From Bacteroidales bacterium UBA5429 (GTDB lineage Bacteria > Bacteroidota > Bacteroidia > Bacteroidales > WCHB1-69): a stretch of 40,063 nucleotides of DNA. Under the pieces are notes generated by a model, which saw only the letters and a program-made list of their open reading frames with translations, did not search any database and was not told the origin of the DNA. The position numbers and the translations under genes were made by a program. The stretch spans positions 1 through 40,063 of the forward strand of contig DIRT01000030.1 of the NCBI GenBank assembly GCA_002427605.1. The letters run 5' to 3'. Positions 33,137 to 40,063 of this stretch are shown in pieces (positions within the stretch are counted from its first letter, which is position 1; each line of letters starts with the position of its first letter).

Positions 33137-34062
33137 TGAAAAAAAGGTCAATACAAGATATAGTGAATAATTTTGAGAAACTTCCACCGGATCATTGTTG
33201 GGAGTCTATCGAAAGTCAACTCAACCTATTGTCAGTTCAGGGTGCGGATAGTTCACCTCTATCGGAATCGCAAACCACTTCGCTTAGTTCCGGTAGTAGT
33301 TCCAAAGTTGGTTCTTTAATCTCTAAAGTAGTTGCCGCACCATTAAAAGTAGCGGCAATAACAGGCTCGGTAGCTATTATTTCTGTTGTTTCATACTTTT
33401 TAATTCATCAAAATGATACAACTCAACAATCTCCTTCTATAGAAAATGTTTCCAAAATAGATAACAGTTCTCTTCCTCTTATTGATACTGTTATGCAAGA
33501 GGATAGTGAACCTGTAGTTGTTGAGGAAAGTGTCTACACAAAAAAACAGATAGAAAAGGATATAGAGCCTTCTATAACTGTTTCGCAAGAGGTAGTTGAT
33601 ATTCATAATGGAAGCCAAGACCCACCTTTCAAAACTCCTGTTATATCACCATCTGCTGCAAGTTATGACAATTTAAATACGACAACTAAACCTCAAACAA
33701 CTACACCTGTCATTACTCCCACATCACCAACACCTTCAATTTCTATCAGTGCAAGTGAAGATCCGATAGTACCTGATCTGGAAGTTACTTACTCTACACC
33801 TGTCAAACTGACTATTCCCAATATTTTTACTCCCAATGGAGATGGATATAATGATTATTTTGTGATTGAAGGGATTGAACAATGTGAAAAATCCCAGTTG
33901 GTTATCAAATCAATGAATGGTAGAATTGTCCACAGATCCACAAATTATCAAAACAACTGGGACGGGGAAGGGTTACCGGATGGTGTGTACCTATACTATT
34001 TTCTCTATACAATTAATGATATAGAAAAAGGTATTAACGGAAAAGTAGTCCTTAAGAGATAA
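33133..34062 (+). CDS. Membrane protein with CHU_C (gliding-motility/T9SS type B) C-terminal domain; candidate anti-sigma
   Basis: The 309-residue protein has a short cytoplasmic-like N-terminus (1-69), whose start (IVNNFEKLPPDHCWESIESQL) resembles the opening of Bacteroidota anti-sigma proteins, a transmembrane segment at about 70-91, a Pro/Thr/Ser-rich periplasmic linker (about 95-225), and a C-terminal CHU_C domain at about 225-309 (IFTPNGDGYNDYFVI, NWDGEGLPDGVYLYYF, GKVVLKR). CHU_C domains are normally sorting signals for T9SS cargo that has a cleavable signal peptide; here the domain is tethered by a membrane helix. Its start overlaps the sigma stop. I infer a sensor or anti-sigma; similarity to a named anti-sigma family is not proved. 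Confidence 0.8.
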   Translation: MMKKRSIQDIVNNFEKLPPDHCWESIESQLNLLSVQGADSSPLSESQTTSLSSGSSSKVGSLISKVVAAPLKVAAITGSVAIISVVSYFLIHQNDTTQQSPSIENVSKIDNSSLPLIDTVMQEDSEPVVVEESVYTKKQIEKDIEPSITVSQEVVDIHNGSQDPPFKTPVISPSAASYDNLNTTTKPQTTTPVITPTSPTPSISISASEDPIVPDLEVTYSTPVKLTIPNIFTPNGDGYNDYFVIEGIEQCEKSQLVIKSMNGRIVHRSTNYQNNWDGEGLPDGVYLYYFLYTINDIEKGINGKVVLKR

Positions 34063-34072
34063 TCAGCTTTAG

Positions 34073-34594
34073 TTATTGGGCGTCATTAATTCCCAACACT
34101 TCTTTTACTTGCCGGGTTATATCTTTACCATCTTTATAAAAGAGAAGAGTAGAGATATCAAAAACATAAATTATATTTTCAGTTTTGGCAACTGTTGCGA
34201 TAGCATCAGTAAGTTTTTCTTGAAATGGTTTTAAAAGTTCAATCTGTTTATTTTGAACTTCGATTTGCATCATTTCAGAAAAGTCTTCAATTCTCCTATA
34301 CAGAGCTTGTAGTTCATCTTGTTTAATCTTTAAAACATTAGGAGAAGTATTAGGGTCATTTGCTAAAATCTCAAACTGTTCTTGCATTTTTCTAAATTCA
34401 GAAGCCAAAATTTCACCTTCATCTTGAAACTCTTTTGTAAACGCTTCTAAAGCAACTTGAGCTGTATCTACACCAGGGATTAAGCGAATTACTTCACCGT
34501 AATCAATATGTCCAAATTGAGCTTTGGATTGAGCAGAAACAGCTAGTGTTGAGAAAAATAAAAATAGTATTATTCCAAATTTTTTTATATTCAT
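34073..34594 (-). CDS. OmpH/Skp-family periplasmic chaperone (third copy)
   Basis: The 173-residue protein has a signal peptide (about 1-21, ending VSA) and the Skp plan: GHIDYGEVIRLIPGVDTAQ, then a long charged coiled coil with many Gln and Glu (about 45-135), and a C-terminal IIYVFDISTLLFY. Skp holds unfolded outer-membrane proteins for BamA. It is the last gene of the porG-uppS-bamA run and ends 10 bases from the converging CHU_C gene. It is close in sequence to its neighbour at 34625-35122, implying tandem duplication. Confidence 0.88.
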   Translation of the reverse strand: MNIKKFGIILFLFFSTLAVSAQSKAQFGHIDYGEVIRLIPGVDTAQVALEAFTKEFQDEGEILASEFRKMQEQFEILANDPNTSPNVLKIKQDELQALYRRIEDFSEMMQIEVQNKQIELLKPFQEKLTDAIATVAKTENIIYVFDISTLLFYKDGKDITRQVKEVLGINDAQ

Positions 34595-34624
34595 ATTCTA
34601 TTCTTTTTCTACAATTATGGATCA

Positions 34625-35122
34625 TTATTTTATACCGAGCTTTGCTTTAACTAAATCGGTAATATCATCCCCGCCTGAGTAGAGCAAGATTTGAGTATCA
34701 AAAATATAGGCATAGCCTTTTTCTTTTGCTACATCATCAATTGCTTGTTGCAGTTTATCATGGAATGGCTTAAGTAAAATATATTGTTGTTCTTCAACAT
34801 CTCTTTGGACATTCTCTTGAAATTCCAAAATTCTATTTTGTAGGCTTAGTAATTCATCCTCTTTGCTTTTTCTAACAGATGAGGTCATGGTACCTGCTTG
34901 TTTGTCCAACAAATCTTTTTTAGAAGTAAACTCATCTACCATGCTTTGATACATCTCCTGGAGACTTTGTTGGAAAACTTGAAGTTTGATTTGAAGAGAG
35001 TCGGCACCCGGTATTAACATAATTACTTCTTGTGAATTAATATGACCATATTTTCCTTGTGCCTGAAGGCCCATTGTTGTCAAACAAAAGAAAGATAACA
35101 ACAATAAAATCGTTTTTTTCAT
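34625..35122 (-). CDS. OmpH/Skp-family periplasmic chaperone (second copy)
   Basis: The 165-residue protein has a signal peptide (1-21, ending LQA) and reads GHINSQEVIMLIPGADSLQIKLQVF, a coiled coil at about 45-130, and GYAYIFDTQILLYSGGDDITDLVKAKLGI at the end, paralleling both flanking copies. Typical Skp length. It lies 30 bases before the next copy and 57 bases after the first, with no terminator between. Confidence 0.9.
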   Translation of the reverse strand: MKKTILLLLSFFCLTTMGLQAQGKYGHINSQEVIMLIPGADSLQIKLQVFQQSLQEMYQSMVDEFTSKKDLLDKQAGTMTSSVRKSKEDELLSLQNRILEFQENVQRDVEEQQYILLKPFHDKLQQAIDDVAKEKGYAYIFDTQILLYSGGDDITDLVKAKLGIK

Positions 35123-35179
35123 ACAGTAATAGTTAAAATAATTTTAAGTTATATTTTTAATAATAAGATTTTTTAATAA

Positions 35180-35698
35180 TTATCTGGGAGAGATTCCTAG
35201 TTTTTCCAAGATTTGATCATTAATATCAAATTTTTGATCAGCATAAACAATAGTCATAGCTCCTGCCACATCAAATACAAAAGCATAGCCTTTATCTCTT
35301 GCATATTCTTCAATAGCAGCAAAAACCCGATCTTGAATAGGTTTAATCAACTCTTCTCTTTTCTTAAAGAGGTCTCCATCTTTTCCAAATCTTCTTTTCT
35401 GCAGATTTTTTGCTTCTTGTTCAGCACTGATAATAGCTTCTTCTCTTTTCTTTTTTAAGTTTTCAGGCAGTGTGATTGCTTCAACCTGGTAAACTTTGTA
35501 CATAGAATCGATAGAATAAAACTTTGCTTCAATTTCTCTTTGCCATATTGTAGCAATTCTATCTAATTCAGCCTGAGCACTATTGTATTCCGGAATATTG
35601 CTTAAAATATATTCGGAATCAATATATGCATATTTTTGTGCGAAAGCGGGTACTGTGAATAATACAAAAAGCAGTCCCAAAATAATGTTTCTTTTCAT
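35180..35698 (-). CDS. OmpH/Skp-family periplasmic chaperone (first copy)
   Basis: The 172-residue protein has a signal peptide (1-20, ending FAQ) and the Skp plan: KYAYIDSEYILSNIPEYNSAQAEL, charged coiled coil, GYAFVFDVAGAMTIVYAD. The ATG at 35698 gives a proper signal peptide; the open frame runs to 35914 but that longer N-terminus overlaps bamA and is not credible. It starts 58 bases after bamA and is the closest of the three copies to it, consistent with an outer-membrane protein pathway unit. Confidence 0.93.
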   Translation of the reverse strand: MKRNIILGLLFVLFTVPAFAQKYAYIDSEYILSNIPEYNSAQAELDRIATIWQREIEAKFYSIDSMYKVYQVEAITLPENLKKKREEAIISAEQEAKNLQKRRFGKDGDLFKKREELIKPIQDRVFAAIEEYARDKGYAFVFDVAGAMTIVYADQKFDINDQILEKLGISPR

Positions 35699-35756
35699 AA
35701 CTTTATATTTTATATGTTTCTTATTAGACTCAATTATTGTTAATTTGTTAAAATGG

Positions 35757-38387
35757 TTAATCAATAGATTGCCCAATAGAGATATGAAAATGTCCTTTTC
35801 CTGCATTGGGTGTTCCCGGGATCGCATCAAAACCATAGCCCCAATCAAAACCAAGAAGACCGAACATAGGTAGAAAAATCCGAACACCAACACCTGCAGA
35901 TTTATACAGAGCAAATGGGGAGTATTCTCTTGGATCTAACCAGGCTTTTCCGGCCTCAACAAATGTGAGTAAATAGATTGTCGCACTTGGATTTAATGAA
36001 ATAGGATATCTTAACTCTGCTGTAAATTTATTAAAAATAGTTCCTCCAATAAAATCAGCATTTGCTTTTGGAGTAAGAGAAAACTCTTCATATCCACGCA
36101 TTCCAACTACTTCTCTACCATCTAACTGCCATGTAGCTAAACCATCTCCCCCCAGATAAAATCTTTCAAAAGGAGAAGGTCCGATATGAGAATTATAGTG
36201 CCCCATAAATCCTGTTCTTACTCTAATATTAAGAACTAGATTTTCAACAATTCTGGTAAACCAGGAAATATTAAATTTCCATTTGTGCATTTCAAGCCAC
36301 TTATATTTTTCCTGTGGAGTTGCCTGTGAATAATCTTTATTTGAAAATAAAGAATAGGGGGGGGTAAATTGTGCCGAGAAAAGAATATCTGAACCCTCTC
36401 GAGGATAAATTGGTGCACTTATGGAACTTCTACCTATTGTGAAGGTATAACTCAGGTTATTTGAAAATCCATTTGCAAACACAAAGAGAGATCCATAATT
36501 ATTAACTTGATACCTTTGATAGAGGAGTGTATGGGAGAGATAGAAATAGTCATCAGGCCATTTGATTTTTTTATGTAGTGAGGTTGATGCACTTAACACG
36601 GTTAAAGATCTATAATTGTCATCACTTTTTAGAAGACCGTTACTTTGAACCTGGTAGGTTAGTGCTGTATTTAGCGAGTTAGGTTTTTTTCCACCAACCC
36701 ATGGTTCAGTGAAAGAAAAGACATAGTATCTGTAGTAACGCTGTGTTATAGAGGCTTGTAAAGAGAGTCTTTGTCCATCTCCGCTAGGGAGAGGTGTCCA
36801 CGCATCTTTTTTAAATAGCTTTCTGGTTGAAAAATTGTTTAACGTTATTCTGGAGCTCAATATCAATCCTATAGATTGTCCACTATAACCTAAAGAGAGT
36901 TCTAACTGGTCAGATGATGCTTCCTCAACAGAATAGGTCAAATTTACAGTTCCGTCAACTTCATTAGGTTCAGGGATCACATTCATAGCTTCCTGGTTAA
37001 AATAACCGAGAGAGAGTAATACCTGTTGGGTTCGTATTACATCCGCACGGTTGAAGAGTTGACCGGGAATAGTTGTAACCTCTCTTAAAATTACATTGTC
37101 GCTTGTTTTGGTATTACCCTTTACAGATATTCTGTTGTAAGTGGCTTGTTTCCCTTCTCTGATTCTTATCTGGATATCAATAGAGTCATTTTCTATCATT
37201 ACTTCAACGGGGACAGCACTAAAAAAGAGATATCCATTATTGGTATAGAGTGAACTGATATCATTTCCACTTTCATTGGCAATGAGATTACTCATCAGGC
37301 GGGACTGATTATAGATATCCCCTTTTGAAATATTGAGCAATTGGGACAGTAGTTCAGAGTCATATTTTGTATTCCCGGAAAAAGTAATATTTCTAAAATG
37401 ATATTGGTTACCTTCTTTAACACGAATGTATATATCTGCTCTATTTTTGCTAAAAATCACAGTATCGGAGAGGATATAAGCATCCCGATATCCAAAATCA
37501 TTATATTTTGCAATTAAACTAGCTTTATCTTTTTCGTACTCTTCGGCAATAAATTTGGAAGATTTGGTTAATCTTAATTTTACTCTATCGGAAAAATAAT
37601 CTTCAAGATGTTCTGATAGATCTTTAGATCTGTATTCATCAGGGTTTTTAATAAAATAGCTGATTACAGTATCCATTTTAAAAAAAGGTGCAAACCGTGT
37701 TCTCTCTTTTGTACCGGTCATCGCCTTTTTTAACTTTCCGACGGAGATGTCGTTACGGTCACTTATAATATGAATATTGTTAATAGATATTTTATTTCCT
37801 TTATTGATATTAAAAACGAGATTTACTCCTCTGACTACTTTATCATCGGGATATTCATCTACAGTAACTGTACAATGATAATATCCTTTATCAACATAAA
37901 ACTTTCTAATCTGGTTAATACTGGTTTGTTTCATGTTATCGTTGACAATATTTCCAGCCGAGAGTTTGATGAGATCTCTGAGATCTTTTTCTTGGGTAGA
38001 TTTAGTTCCCGAAAATCCAAAAGAGACCAATCGTGCCCGGTCAGTGAGGTGAACATTGAAAAAGATAAGGTCATGTTTTACGTCAGTAACAGTGATATCG
38101 ATTTCTTCATAGAGACCGGTATTCCATATTCTTTTGATAGATTTAGTGATCTCTTCACCCGGAACTTCAATGATATCACCAACGCTAAAATAGAGCATTC
38201 TGGGGTCAAAAGCTCCTGATCCGGAGTTGGTTATTCCACCAACTTCGTATCTTTTAGGGGATGTAAAGTCAACTTTGAATGATTCTCTTAAGTTGGTTTT
38301 GGTGGTATCTTCTTGAGAATAACCCTTTGCAGACCAAGCAATTAGGATTAAAAAGAGAGTGAATATATGGAGTTGTTTTAATTTCAT
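35757..38387 (-). CDS. bamA: Outer-membrane protein assembly factor BamA
   Basis: The 876-residue protein has a signal peptide (about 1-25), then POTRA repeats over about 40-480 (for example VGDIIEVPGEEITKSIKRIWNTGLYEE; NTGLYEEIDITVTD; NGYLFFSAVPVEV; RADVIRTQQVLLSLGYFNQEA), and an Omp85 beta-barrel over about 490-876 ending in FGLLGFDWGYGFD and a terminal strand with GKGHFHISIGQSID. BamA inserts beta-barrel proteins in the outer membrane. A C8 tract in the coding strand (plus-strand positions 36357-36364) encodes a Thr-Pro-Pro run. A -7 element at 38410-38417 may give an extra promoter. It sits between uppS and the first skp gene. Confidence 0.96.
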   Translation of the reverse strand: MKLKQLHIFTLFLILIAWSAKGYSQEDTTKTNLRESFKVDFTSPKRYEVGGITNSGSGAFDPRMLYFSVGDIIEVPGEEITKSIKRIWNTGLYEEIDITVTDVKHDLIFFNVHLTDRARLVSFGFSGTKSTQEKDLRDLIKLSAGNIVNDNMKQTSINQIRKFYVDKGYYHCTVTVDEYPDDKVVRGVNLVFNINKGNKISINNIHIISDRNDISVGKLKKAMTGTKERTRFAPFFKMDTVISYFIKNPDEYRSKDLSEHLEDYFSDRVKLRLTKSSKFIAEEYEKDKASLIAKYNDFGYRDAYILSDTVIFSKNRADIYIRVKEGNQYHFRNITFSGNTKYDSELLSQLLNISKGDIYNQSRLMSNLIANESGNDISSLYTNNGYLFFSAVPVEVMIENDSIDIQIRIREGKQATYNRISVKGNTKTSDNVILREVTTIPGQLFNRADVIRTQQVLLSLGYFNQEAMNVIPEPNEVDGTVNLTYSVEEASSDQLELSLGYSGQSIGLILSSRITLNNFSTRKLFKKDAWTPLPSGDGQRLSLQASITQRYYRYYVFSFTEPWVGGKKPNSLNTALTYQVQSNGLLKSDDNYRSLTVLSASTSLHKKIKWPDDYFYLSHTLLYQRYQVNNYGSLFVFANGFSNNLSYTFTIGRSSISAPIYPREGSDILFSAQFTPPYSLFSNKDYSQATPQEKYKWLEMHKWKFNISWFTRIVENLVLNIRVRTGFMGHYNSHIGPSPFERFYLGGDGLATWQLDGREVVGMRGYEEFSLTPKANADFIGGTIFNKFTAELRYPISLNPSATIYLLTFVEAGKAWLDPREYSPFALYKSAGVGVRIFLPMFGLLGFDWGYGFDAIPGTPNAGKGHFHISIGQSID

Positions 38388-38409
38388 TTAAACTTGATAA
38401 AATAACCTG

Positions 38410-38417
38410 CAAATATA
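38410..38417 (-). promoter_or_regulatory. Candidate internal -7 element upstream of bamA
   Basis: Minus-strand TATATTTG matches TAnnTTTG, in the 37-base gap between the uppS stop and the bamA ATG, 22 bases upstream of that ATG. It could give extra bamA-skp transcription. Confidence 0.4.
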
Positions 38418-38424
38418 TGAAAAA

Positions 38425-39165
38425 TCATTCAGAGTTGAGTTGTTCAGAAGTTTTTCCAAATCGTCTTTCACGGGTTTGGAATTCTTGCACTACTTTTAAG
38501 AAATCCTCTTTTGTAAAATCGGGCCATAGTGTATCTAAAAAGAAGAGTTCAGTATAAGCTATTTGCCAAAGAAGAAAATTACTAATTCTTTGTTCTTTTC
38601 CTGTTCTGATTAAAATATCTGGATCAGGAATGTTTTTTGTACAAAGGAAGTCTTGAATCAATTTTTCATCAATCTGATCAACAGTTATGGAGCCTTCTTT
38701 CAATGCTTTTCCGATTCGTTTCATGGTATCGGTTAATTCCCATCTTGAACTATAACTCAGAGCCAGGACTACTGTTAATCCTTTATTATTTTTTGTTTTT
38801 TCCAGAGCATAATTCAGTTTATGGTACGTTTCTTCAGGTAGATCATGGGAGTTTCCTATTGTTTTCAGTCTGATTTGGTTTTCCATCAGATTATCCAATT
38901 CATTATCTACGGCGGATACAAGCAGATCCATAAGGGCATTGACTTCCTCTTCCGGTCTATTCCAGTTTTCAGTTGAAAAGGTATATAGAGTAAGATATTT
39001 AACTCCCAGTTTGGCAGCAGCTTCAATAGCATTTCGTACTGCTTGTACTCCATTTTGGTGTCCAAATATCCGCTCTTCTCCTTGTGCTTGAGCCCATCTT
39101 CCATTTCCATCCATAATGATGGCTACATGAGCGGGGATATGAGTAATATTAATGTTTTCTTCCAC
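38425..39165 (-). CDS. uppS: Isoprenyl transferase (undecaprenyl diphosphate synthase)
   Basis: UppS makes undecaprenyl diphosphate, the lipid carrier for wall and surface polysaccharide. The 246-residue protein has HVAIIMDGNGRWAQ (13-26), LYTFSTENWNRP near 61-72, and LIRTGKEQRISNFLLWQIAYTELFF near 196-220, all diagnostic. The likely start is GTG at 39165, because the only following ATG falls inside the conserved MDGNGRW motif. The start overlaps the 3' end of the porG-like gene by 17 bases, suggesting translational coupling. Confidence 0.95.
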   Translation of the reverse strand: MEENINITHIPAHVAIIMDGNGRWAQAQGEERIFGHQNGVQAVRNAIEAAAKLGVKYLTLYTFSTENWNRPEEEVNALMDLLVSAVDNELDNLMENQIRLKTIGNSHDLPEETYHKLNYALEKTKNNKGLTVVLALSYSSRWELTDTMKRIGKALKEGSITVDQIDEKLIQDFLCTKNIPDPDILIRTGKEQRISNFLLWQIAYTELFFLDTLWPDFTKEDFLKVVQEFQTRERRFGKTSEQLNSE

Positions 39166-39988
39166 TATTGTTGCGTTTAGGTTTGGCTTTGTATCTTATT
39201 TGACATGAGGTGTCTTCATTTCCGATTCTAAATGTAAAGGTTAATGCTGCAAAGGAGTACCAATCGTTTATTGTGGCGTCACCTCTTTGTGTTCCCGGCA
39301 TATTTTTTTCTACGGATCTGTCAGCAAGTTGTGCAACCACTTCGCCTCTTTGTTGAATGAGTACATCCTGATCGTAATAGACTCCACTCACATCATCCAG
39401 ATAATCAGTGAAAGTTAACCTCATACCCCATTCAGCTCCAACGGAAAAATATTTGCCCAAGTTCCACTTTAAGCCCATTCCAAAAGGAATAGCCATACTA
39501 ACCAGGCTATAGGGATCAGGTTCTCCTTCCAGACCTTGTCCTTCTGTTCCAAAACTTTGTAGGTCATACCATCTTCCATTCAATTCAGCTTTAGGGTTAA
39601 AGGAGAAGACGGAGATTCCGGTAAAGATATAGGGAGAAAAGTGATTTCGGGCAGGAATATTATAAAGGTTGAAGAAATTAAGCTCAACTTGAGCAGAGAT
39701 TTCAGTAATTGGCGATCTAAAGCTCAGATTTCTAGGGTATTGATTGTTGTTAACTGCGTCACTAGCTGTTACTTCTGCAAATAGAATATTAGCTTTGAGT
39801 GCCCATCTGGGATTAAAATTATACCTATAGAGTAAGGCGCCGGCAGGTCTTGTACTTCCAAACAGAGTTGTAGGATTCAGTTCACCTAAGTAAAAAGAAC
39901 CACCAACCATGCCTCCAATTTCAGATTTTTGCGCAAACCCAAACGTACTTAACCCCAGTAAGAAAATAAAAATTAACTTTTTTTTCAT
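39149..39988 (-). CDS. PorG-like outer-membrane protein (DUF6089)
   Basis: The 279-residue protein has a signal peptide (1-19, ending FGFA) and a beta-barrel pattern, with the GGMVGGSFYLGELNP start and FSPYIFTGISVFSFNPKAEL and GKYFSVGAEWGMRLTFTDYLDDVSG segments. The order porG-uppS-bamA-skp matches that around P. gingivalis PG0189 (PorG), a T9SS outer-membrane component, so I assign it to that group. The basic tail (KAKPKRNNSGRKH) is unusual. The gene starts the minus-strand envelope run. Confidence 0.88.
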   Translation of the reverse strand: MKKKLIFIFLLGLSTFGFAQKSEIGGMVGGSFYLGELNPTTLFGSTRPAGALLYRYNFNPRWALKANILFAEVTASDAVNNNQYPRNLSFRSPITEISAQVELNFFNLYNIPARNHFSPYIFTGISVFSFNPKAELNGRWYDLQSFGTEGQGLEGEPDPYSLVSMAIPFGMGLKWNLGKYFSVGAEWGMRLTFTDYLDDVSGVYYDQDVLIQQRGEVVAQLADRSVEKNMPGTQRGDATINDWYSFAALTFTFRIGNEDTSCQIRYKAKPKRNNSGRKH

Positions 39989-40007
39989 TCTGACTTAATT
40001 TGGAATG

Positions 40008-40015
40008 CAAAGATA
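40008..40015 (-). promoter_or_regulatory. Bacteroidota -7 element for the porG-uppS-bamA-skp operon
   Basis: Minus-strand TATCTTTG is a perfect TAnnTTTG match, 19 bases upstream of the porG-like ATG. The remaining 48 bases to the window end hold no gene. Confidence 0.6.
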
Positions 40016-40063
40016 CAAATAAACGAAATCATGAGCGATTTATTTTATAAAAAAAAGGGATAT

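Noticed and set aside
35699..35914. N-terminal extension of the first Skp protein
   Set aside because: It overlaps bamA; the internal ATG yields a proper signal peptide.
37770..38219. 149-residue open frame antisense to bamA
   Set aside because: Composition mirrors the POTRA coding strand; no start context.
1..40063. CRISPR array, insertion sequence, prophage or integron
   Set aside because: No regularly spaced repeats, transposase, integrase or phage structural genes were seen.

Overview
The window looks like chromosomal DNA from an anaerobic or fermentative member of the Bacteroidota, close to Bacteroidales. The evidence is the AT-rich sequence, the repeated TAnnTTTG promoter element, near absence of Shine-Dalgarno sites, and a short RpoD-type primary sigma factor. 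Type IX secretion (T9SS) traits point the same way: two proteins with type A C-terminal sorting signals, one with a gliding-motility/CHU_C C-terminal domain, and a PorG-like gene in a porG-uppS-bamA-skp order. Phosphate butyryltransferase and the [FeFe]-hydrogenase maturase HydG suggest fermentation with hydrogen metabolism. I see no insertion sequence, prophage, CRISPR array or integron. Most of the window is core chromosome.

Layout. 1-5.7 kb (minus strand): rho with a long disordered N-terminus, then a likely operon of PLP aminotransferase, phosphate butyryltransferase and a secreted GATase-like protein. 5.7-11.1 kb (plus): tRNA-Ser(GGA), an ExbB / unknown coiled-coil membrane protein / ExbD / ExbD operon, then yicC and der. 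11.2-14.6 kb: two single-gene units for secreted T9SS cargo, each with a strong -7 element and terminator. 14.7-20 kb: rpsP (minus), tRNA-Arg(ACG), tRNA-Leu(CAA), a sugar-kinase/RapZ C-terminal fusion, a lipoprotein, a divergent glutamine-synthetase-like gene and tRNA-Arg(CCT). 20-25.8 kb: hydG facing a minus-strand unit of carboxynorspermidine-dehydrogenase-like protein, DPP-IV-like peptidase and lytic transglycosylase. 25.8-31.5 kb: lgt and a bifunctional-nuclease gene facing rplU-rpmA; then rpoD and a 2-hydroxyacid dehydrogenase facing a PurF-like protein. 31.5-34.1 kb: DUF4837-type lipoprotein, ECF sigma factor and a membrane-anchored CHU_C protein. 34.1-40 kb (minus): porG-like, uppS, bamA and three skp/ompH paralogues, an envelope biogenesis operon.

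How the genes fit together. Envelope biogenesis dominates: BamA and the Skp chaperones place outer-membrane proteins, UppS supplies the lipid carrier, Lgt modifies lipoproteins, the lytic transglycosylase trims peptidoglycan, Exb proteins energise the envelope, and PorG supports T9SS export of cargo such as the two sorting-domain proteins here.

The items most worth a second look are: the ECF sigma factor with an inner-membrane partner carrying a T9SS-type domain; a PurF homologue that lost its glutaminase cysteine but keeps the four cysteines expected for an Fe-S cluster; the kinase/RapZ fusion; a glutamine-synthetase-like protein missing a catalytic motif; and the conserved-looking Exb operon with an unknown membrane subunit. 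No feature was checked against a database; families are recognised from sequence motifs.
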